Below, piece after piece: positions 59,378 through 64,000 of a DNA stretch of 64,000 nucleotides. The translations under genes were made by a program, and so were the position numbers. Location of the stretch: the NCBI GenBank assembly GCA_964486645.1, contig CAZAOG010000001.1:15536-79535 (forward strand), read 5' to 3'. Every line of letters begins with the position of its first letter. Positions within the stretch are counted from its first letter, which is position 1. The notes below the pieces were generated by a model. The model was given only the letters and a program-made list of their open reading frames with translations, did no database searches and had not been told where the DNA came from. Origin of the DNA: GCA-002790365 sp964486645 (GTDB lineage: Bacteria > Bacteroidota > Ignavibacteria > Ignavibacteriales > Ignavibacteriaceae).

Positions 59378-60358
59378 ATGAAGAACAAAAGTAATTGGAT
59401 TTATTTTTCAATTGGACTGGCGATTGGGGTTATCGCCGTCTATGTAATTTTAAGTATGTGGACAACCGATCCGGCAAATATTAAAATTAACAACAAAGCA
59501 AAACTCAACAATGAATTGCAAACAGGAAAACACAAAGAAGTGGTTCCTCTTACCGATAAAGAATTAAAAGAATTCGGGATAAAGGTAAAAGAAGTCGGTC
59601 CCGGTACTATTCAATTACATTCGGAGTTAACAGGAGAAATAATTCCCGATCCAACAAAAGTTGCACGAATAATTCCCCGCTTTGCAGGAATAGTACGGGA
59701 AGTACGGAAAAACTTAGGTGATCGCTTAAAGAAAGGAGAAGTGATAGCTGTAATTGAAAGCAATGCAAGTTTGGTTCGTTATGAAGTAAAATCATCGATA
59801 GCAGGTACGATTATAAACATTCATCTGACTCCGGGTGAAGTGATAGTAAATGACAAACACTCGGTAACAGTAGCCGATCTTAGTTCCGTTTGGGCGAGCT
59901 TAAGTATTTATCAAAAAGACTTGCTGAAAATTAAAGTCGGACAAATTAGCGAAGTAACTACCGTAGATGGAAGTCGCTCCGATAAGTCGAAAATATTTTA
60001 CATTAGTCCTATTGTAGACGAACAAACCAGAACCGCCACGGCAAGAGTAAAACTGAATAATTCTTCAGGCGCTTGGAAGCCGGGGATGTTCATTACCGCG
60101 AAAGTATCTACAACAAAAAAGACGGTTCCTATGGTTGTAAATAAAAATGCCCTTCAAATATTTGAAGGACAAACAGTTGTTTTCGTAAAAGATAAGAACG
60201 GATTCAGACCGCAGCCGGTATCGGTAGGATTACAAAATAACAAGTCTGTAGAAATACTGGACGGGCTGTATCCCGGACAAAACTACATTTCCAAAGGTGC
60301 ATTCACAATCAAAGCCGAACTGCTTAAAGAATCATTAGGCGGCGGACACGGGAACTAA
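59378..60358 (+). CDS. cusB: RND efflux periplasmic adaptor (CusB/CzcB-like)
   Basis: A 326-residue membrane-fusion protein: N-terminal anchor (residues ~7-27), lipoyl/barrel-sandwich domain (IIPRFAGIVREVRKNLGDRLKKGEVIAVIES, then VRYEVKSSIAGTIINIHLTPGEVI), beta-barrel (VWASLSIYQKDLLKIKVGQ), and a membrane-proximal domain (PGMFITAKVST). Links the RND pump to the outer-membrane duct. Starts 13 bases after the TolC-family gene. It lacks an obvious Met-rich N-terminal copper site such as that of E. coli CusB. Confidence 0.9.
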   Translation: MKNKSNWIYFSIGLAIGVIAVYVILSMWTTDPANIKINNKAKLNNELQTGKHKEVVPLTDKELKEFGIKVKEVGPGTIQLHSELTGEIIPDPTKVARIIPRFAGIVREVRKNLGDRLKKGEVIAVIESNASLVRYEVKSSIAGTIINIHLTPGEVIVNDKHSVTVADLSSVWASLSIYQKDLLKIKVGQISEVTTVDGSRSDKSKIFYISPIVDEQTRTATARVKLNNSSGAWKPGMFITAKVSTTKKTVPMVVNKNALQIFEGQTVVFVKDKNGFRPQPVSVGLQNNKSVEILDGLYPGQNYISKGAFTIKAELLKESLGGGHGN

Positions 60359-60373
60359 ATAGAAGGAGAAAAA

Positions 60374-63300
60374 ATGAAAAAGATTATTGATTTTGTCCTA
60401 AGAAACCGCCTGTTAATAATTCTTTTAGGCGTGTTTATTATTGCCGTAGGATACTTCAGTTATAAAAAATTACCGATAGATGCTTTTCCCGATGTTTCCC
60501 CTACTCTTGTTCGGGTCTTTACTACAACCGCAGGATTAGCGCCGGAAGATGTTGAAAAGTATATAAGCTTCCCCATCGAAGTTTCGATGAACGGTTTACC
60601 GAATTTAAGACTGATAAGGTCCGTTTCAAATTTCGGGTTGTCGGTTGTTAATATTTATTTTGAAGACGGAACGGATATTTACTTTGCGCGGCAGCTTGTA
60701 AACGAAAGACTGCAGGAAGCACGAAAACAGATACCGAAGGGATTTGGTGACCCGCAAATGGGACCGATATCAAGCGGAATGGGATTGGTTTTTTTCTATT
60801 ACCTCGAGGACGATACGGGCAAGTACAGCCTGGAAGAATTAAGAACAATCCAGGATTGGCTGATCAAATTCCAGCTTCAAACCGTACCCGGCGTTACTGA
60901 AGTACTGGGTATAGGCGGATGGGTTAAACAATTTCATGTTGTAGTAGACCCCAACGCCTTACTGCGATACGACGTTACGGTGAATGATGTTGTGGATAAA
61001 ATAAGAAGCAATAACCTAAACGTCGGAGCATCATTCATTGAAAAAGATGCCGAAGAATTTCTGGTAAGGTCTATTGGTTTGGCAACAAAATTAGAAGATT
61101 TAAAGAATATTATAATTAAATCGAAAGACGGAATTCCCGTTTACCTCAGGCAGTTGGCAGATATTAAGATAGGCGGTGCGGTAAGACGAGGAGTTGAAAC
61201 TCATAACGGAGCCGGAGAAGTTGTCGCCGGAATGGTTATAAAACTATTCGGAACAAACTCGTCCACCGTAATAGGTAAAATTGAGGAAAGGGTTGCTCAA
61301 ATAAATAAGATCCTTCCTAACGGATTAAAAATCGTTCCGTACTACGAACAAAAAGCTTTGGTTGAAGCAGCCATCAAGACCGTAAGCGACGCACTGCTGC
61401 AGGGAATTGTGCTTGTGATTTTAATACTTGTACTTTTCATGGGTTCGCTAAGACCGTCAATTGTTGTGGGGCTGTCAATCCCATTTTCTATTATGTTTGC
61501 CTTTATCGGAATGCAGTACTTCGATATTTCGGTTAACCTTATGTCGTTTGGAGGGCTGGCAATTGCCATCGGAATGATGGTGGACGCAAGCGTTGTTCTG
61601 GTTGAGAATGTAGACAGAGTAAAACGCGAAGCACCGAATGAGCCGTTTATTCATGTTGTTTCGCGCGCAAGCAAAGAAGTGGTGAAACCTATAATTTTTG
61701 CAATCATAATTATCATTACCGTCTTCATTCCGCTATTCACACTTCAGGGTGTTGAAGGAAAAACGTTTAAACCCTTAGCCTATACAATTACTCTGGCAAT
61801 GTTAGGGTCGCTTTTCTTTGCAATCCTAATCGCTCCTGTCATTTCATCCATGTTGATGAAAAACAAAAAAAGGAAAAGTAAATCAAAGCAACAGGATATA
61901 TGGATAGTAAGAACCCTCCAAAAATTATACGAACCCGTGGTTTCGTATTTTGTGAAAAGAAGATCAGCAGCAATTGGTTTGGCAATAGGCATGTTAATAA
62001 TCGGCGCACTTATTTTTCCGAAATTGGGATCCGAATATACTCCTACTTTGCAAGAGGGTACTTTGGTTCTGCGATTGCAAATGGCTCCTTCAATTTCATT
62101 GACCGAAAGCACCCGTTTAACATCGATAGCCGAAAGACGTTTGATGAAAATTCCGGAAGTAACAGGTGTAGTAACAAGAATAGGACGAGGCGAAGTAGGT
62201 GCCGATATCGATCCAATCAACAGTGCGGAAATGTATATTCTGTTAAAACCGAAAGACAAATGGCGTGAAGGTGTAAGCACGCAGGCAGATCTTGAAAGGA
62301 TAATCAGGAAGGACTTCGGTGAAATGCCGGGCATACTTACAAACTTTACTCAGCCGATTGAGATGACCGTTGACCAATTGCTCGAAGGCGTAAGAGCCGA
62401 ACTTGTAATTAAACTTTTCGGCGATGACCTGAAGCAGTTGAAAAGTAAAGCTGATAAGATAGCTGTTGTAATACGTAAAATAAAGGGTGCCGCAGATGTC
62501 CAGGTTAATCAAGTGAGCGGTAAACCGCAGTTAAAAATTGTTGTCAACAGGCATTCCATAGCAAGATACGGAGTTAATCTTGAAGATGTTCAGAAAGTTA
62601 TCCGTGCCGCCGTGGGTGGTGAAATTGCCGGACAAATATTTGAAGGGATTCGCAGATTTGATATCCTCGTCCGCTTCAAGCCTGAATTCCGTAAAACTTC
62701 CGAAGCCATCAAAAAAATACTAATCGAAACACCATCGGGAGTGAAGGTGCCGTTAAGCCAGCTTGCCACTTTTGAAGAGATTGTAGGTCCGAGGCAGATA
62801 ACAAGAGAACAAAATCAAAGATTTATTACAATCCAAAGCAACGTTATCGGAAGGGATATCGGTTCTTTCGTAAAAGAAGGTCAACGCTTAATTGACGAGC
62901 AGGTTAAATTACCTTCAGGATACTATGTTACTTGGGGCGGTCAGTTCCGACTACAGCAGGAAGCAAATAAAAGATTTGCCATTGTAATTCCGGTAACTCT
63001 TCTTTTGGTTTTTCTTTTGCTGTTCTTCAGTTTTAATTCACTCAAAAATTCCCTGCTGATATTGCTGAACATTCCCCTTGCTCTCGTCGGAGGTGTTGTC
63101 GGTCTTTGGCTGACAGGTCAAAACCTTTCGGTTCCTTCTTCCGTGGGATTTATAGCATTATTTGGAATTGCACTTGAAAACGGGATGGTATTATTGACAT
63201 ATTTTAATCAGTTATTAAGAGAAGGTTTAAGTGTAGACGAGGCATCTATAAAAGGTGCTAAATTAAGATTGAGGCCTGTGTTAATGACTGCGGTTACAAC

Positions 63301-63475
63301 GGCATTAGGCTTAATTCCGCTGCTGATAGCAACCGGAACCGGAAGTGAGGTTCAGCGTCCGCTTGCCACCGTGGTGGTAGGCGGTTTGGTCACTTCAACA
63401 ATCTTGACTTTACTTGTATTACCTGCGCTTTACAAATGGTTTGCAATTGATGTTGAGAAAGAAATCGAGAACTAA
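60374..63475 (+). CDS. cusA: Heavy-metal RND efflux pump (CusA/CzcA family)
   Basis: A 1033-residue proton-driven pump with twelve helices and two large periplasmic loops. In helix 4, GLAIAIGMMVDASVVLVEN (about residue 403) has one Asp, as in CusA-type (Cu/Ag) pumps, whereas CzcA-type pumps carry two acidic residues around it. The TPTLQEGTLVLRLQMAPSISL stretch is typical of the heavy-metal subgroup. Substrate choice between Cu(I)/Ag(I) and divalent ions rests on this motif and on the copper context; the periplasmic Met triad of CusA could not be assigned by eye. GGAGA ribosome site. Confidence 0.92.
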   Translation: MKKIIDFVLRNRLLIILLGVFIIAVGYFSYKKLPIDAFPDVSPTLVRVFTTTAGLAPEDVEKYISFPIEVSMNGLPNLRLIRSVSNFGLSVVNIYFEDGTDIYFARQLVNERLQEARKQIPKGFGDPQMGPISSGMGLVFFYYLEDDTGKYSLEELRTIQDWLIKFQLQTVPGVTEVLGIGGWVKQFHVVVDPNALLRYDVTVNDVVDKIRSNNLNVGASFIEKDAEEFLVRSIGLATKLEDLKNIIIKSKDGIPVYLRQLADIKIGGAVRRGVETHNGAGEVVAGMVIKLFGTNSSTVIGKIEERVAQINKILPNGLKIVPYYEQKALVEAAIKTVSDALLQGIVLVILILVLFMGSLRPSIVVGLSIPFSIMFAFIGMQYFDISVNLMSFGGLAIAIGMMVDASVVLVENVDRVKREAPNEPFIHVVSRASKEVVKPIIFAIIIIITVFIPLFTLQGVEGKTFKPLAYTITLAMLGSLFFAILIAPVISSMLMKNKKRKSKSKQQDIWIVRTLQKLYEPVVSYFVKRRSAAIGLAIGMLIIGALIFPKLGSEYTPTLQEGTLVLRLQMAPSISLTESTRLTSIAERRLMKIPEVTGVVTRIGRGEVGADIDPINSAEMYILLKPKDKWREGVSTQADLERIIRKDFGEMPGILTNFTQPIEMTVDQLLEGVRAELVIKLFGDDLKQLKSKADKIAVVIRKIKGAADVQVNQVSGKPQLKIVVNRHSIARYGVNLEDVQKVIRAAVGGEIAGQIFEGIRRFDILVRFKPEFRKTSEAIKKILIETPSGVKVPLSQLATFEEIVGPRQITREQNQRFITIQSNVIGRDIGSFVKEGQRLIDEQVKLPSGYYVTWGGQFRLQQEANKRFAIVIPVTLLLVFLLLFFSFNSLKNSLLILLNIPLALVGGVVGLWLTGQNLSVPSSVGFIALFGIALENGMVLLTYFNQLLREGLSVDEASIKGAKLRLRPVLMTAVTTALGLIPLLIATGTGSEVQRPLATVVVGGLVTSTILTLLVLPALYKWFAIDVEKEIEN

Positions 63476-63481
63476 TTGACG

Positions 63482-63507
63482 GGCAGCATCGCTTGCTGCC
63501 TTTCTTT
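63482..63507 (+). terminator. Hairpin between the pump and PII genes
   Basis: GGCAGCA-TCGCT-TGCTGCC (63482-63500) with a T-rich tail TTTCTTT. It may terminate or attenuate transcription between the pump gene and the PII gene, so the PII level could be lower than that of the pump. Confidence 0.75.
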
Positions 63508-63530
63508 ATTAAAATAAAAAAGGAATAAAA

Positions 63531-63872
63531 ATGAAACATATAATTGCGTACATAAAACCACATCAACTCAGCAAGGTTACTTTAGAGCTTCACAAAATCG
63601 AAGGTTTAACGGGCATCAGTGTTTTGAATATCAGAGGATTCGGGCGTACCAAAGTAAAAGATGAAACGCACAGAATTGTGGAAGACTTGGTTGATTACAT
63701 ACCGCATGTGAAAATTGAAATATTTTGTAAAGATTCGTTGGTGGAAAAAATTGTGGACACGATTAAAACAGCAGCTCATACGGGTTTACGGGGTGACGGC
63801 AAAATATACATCACCGCAGTATATGATGCCATTAGAATAAGCACGGGTGAAAGAGGTGCGGCGGCTATTTAA
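63531..63872 (+). CDS. PII signal-transduction protein of the metal-efflux-associated type
   Basis: A 113-residue protein of the GlnB superfamily: MKHIIAYIKPHQLSKVTLEL, GISVLNIRGFGRTKVK, IPHVKIEIFCKDSLVEKIVDTI, HTGLRGDGKIYITAVYDAIRISTGERG (the C-terminal ATP-binding end is well kept). The T-loop is altered (ETHRIVEDLVDYI): the usual Tyr51 uridylylation site is missing. PII proteins encoded after RND metal pumps form a recognised subgroup (often called PII-NG). The order here fits, so it probably senses something linked to metal export and not nitrogen. AAAAAGGA ribosome site. Confidence 0.9.
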   Translation: MKHIIAYIKPHQLSKVTLELHKIEGLTGISVLNIRGFGRTKVKDETHRIVEDLVDYIPHVKIEIFCKDSLVEKIVDTIKTAAHTGLRGDGKIYITAVYDAIRISTGERGAAAI

Positions 63873-64000
63873 TATTAAGAAGAGATGGAAGATAGATATT
63901 TTGTAGTGCGAGCAGGTTGCTCGCTCTGCAATAATTAAATTATAAATGGTTAGAAATTCCCGATATCTTTATCAAATGAAATAAGGAACTAAAATATAAA
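63873..64000. other. Window end, short palindrome
   Basis: GCGAGCA-n3-TGCTCGC (63908-63924) forms a 7-bp hairpin without a T run, probably a repeat and not a terminator. The last bases (AAGGAACTAAAATATAAA) could be the ribosome site of a gene beyond the edge. Confidence 0.4.

Noticed and set aside
63908..63924. Hairpin at the right end as terminator of the PII gene
   Set aside because: It has no following T run on either strand, so it is listed as a palindrome only.

Overview
The window is AT-rich bacterial DNA. It carries Bacteroidota/Chlorobiota-type gene families (DUF2851, a bifunctional nuclease with a UVR tail, a TonB protein, EtfBA, NhaD-like antiporter), uses many TTG starts, and lacks gliding or typical Bacteroidales genes. 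My best guess is a member of the Ignavibacteria or a close relative, from a draft or metagenome assembly, because a 100-N scaffold gap lies at 19007-19106. The lineage is inferred from gene content only. I found no tRNA, rRNA or CRISPR array.

Layout. 1-3.7 kb: the 5' part of typA, then clpS facing the electron-transfer flavoprotein pair etfBA and a bifunctional nuclease. 3.7-16.3 kb, all on the minus strand: pyrG, purN, purH, mreBCD, the PBP2/RodA pair, dcd, pyrF and two less known genes. From purN downward this looks like one long operon joining nucleotide synthesis to cell-wall elongation. 16.3-20.2 kb: an unstable accessory patch with a Sel1-repeat protein, a duplicated copy of its 3' end, an XRE antitoxin whose toxin survives only as a C-terminal stub, the scaffold gap, and an apparently intact RelB/YafQ pair. 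20.2-29.4 kb: molybdenum-cofactor genes (moaA, moaC, moeA, mobA) interrupted by a MITE-like element, then a half-size chromate transporter, an AhpD-fold protein, an MFS permease, nusB, a TonB protein, VanZ and the NAD(P)HX repair enzyme. 29.5-39 kb: the membrane arm of complex I (nuoJKLMN) with an NhaD-type antiporter inside it, followed by asnS and a Rieske protein.

39-64 kb is a metal-handling region, almost certainly for copper. It encodes an OsmC protein, a cupredoxin, a CopA ATPase with a YHS domain and two HMA domains, a methionine-rich exported protein, a free YHS protein, a two-domain multicopper oxidase with an outer-membrane barrel protein, DUF5676 and DUF2933 membrane proteins, and a CusCBA-type efflux system followed by a PII protein. 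Set among them are cytochrome c maturation genes (ccmE, ccmF, ccmH and two partners) and two flavoproteins of the geranylgeranyl-reductase type, one fused to a methyltransferase.

The least expected feature is a set of very short membrane-anchored proteins (41, 58 and 62 residues; two end in Cys-Cys). Each is preceded, 38-42 bases before its start codon, by a sequence resembling a -24/-12 (sigma-54) promoter, and one also has its own terminator. No copper-responsive regulator is encoded in the window, so control of this region must come from elsewhere.
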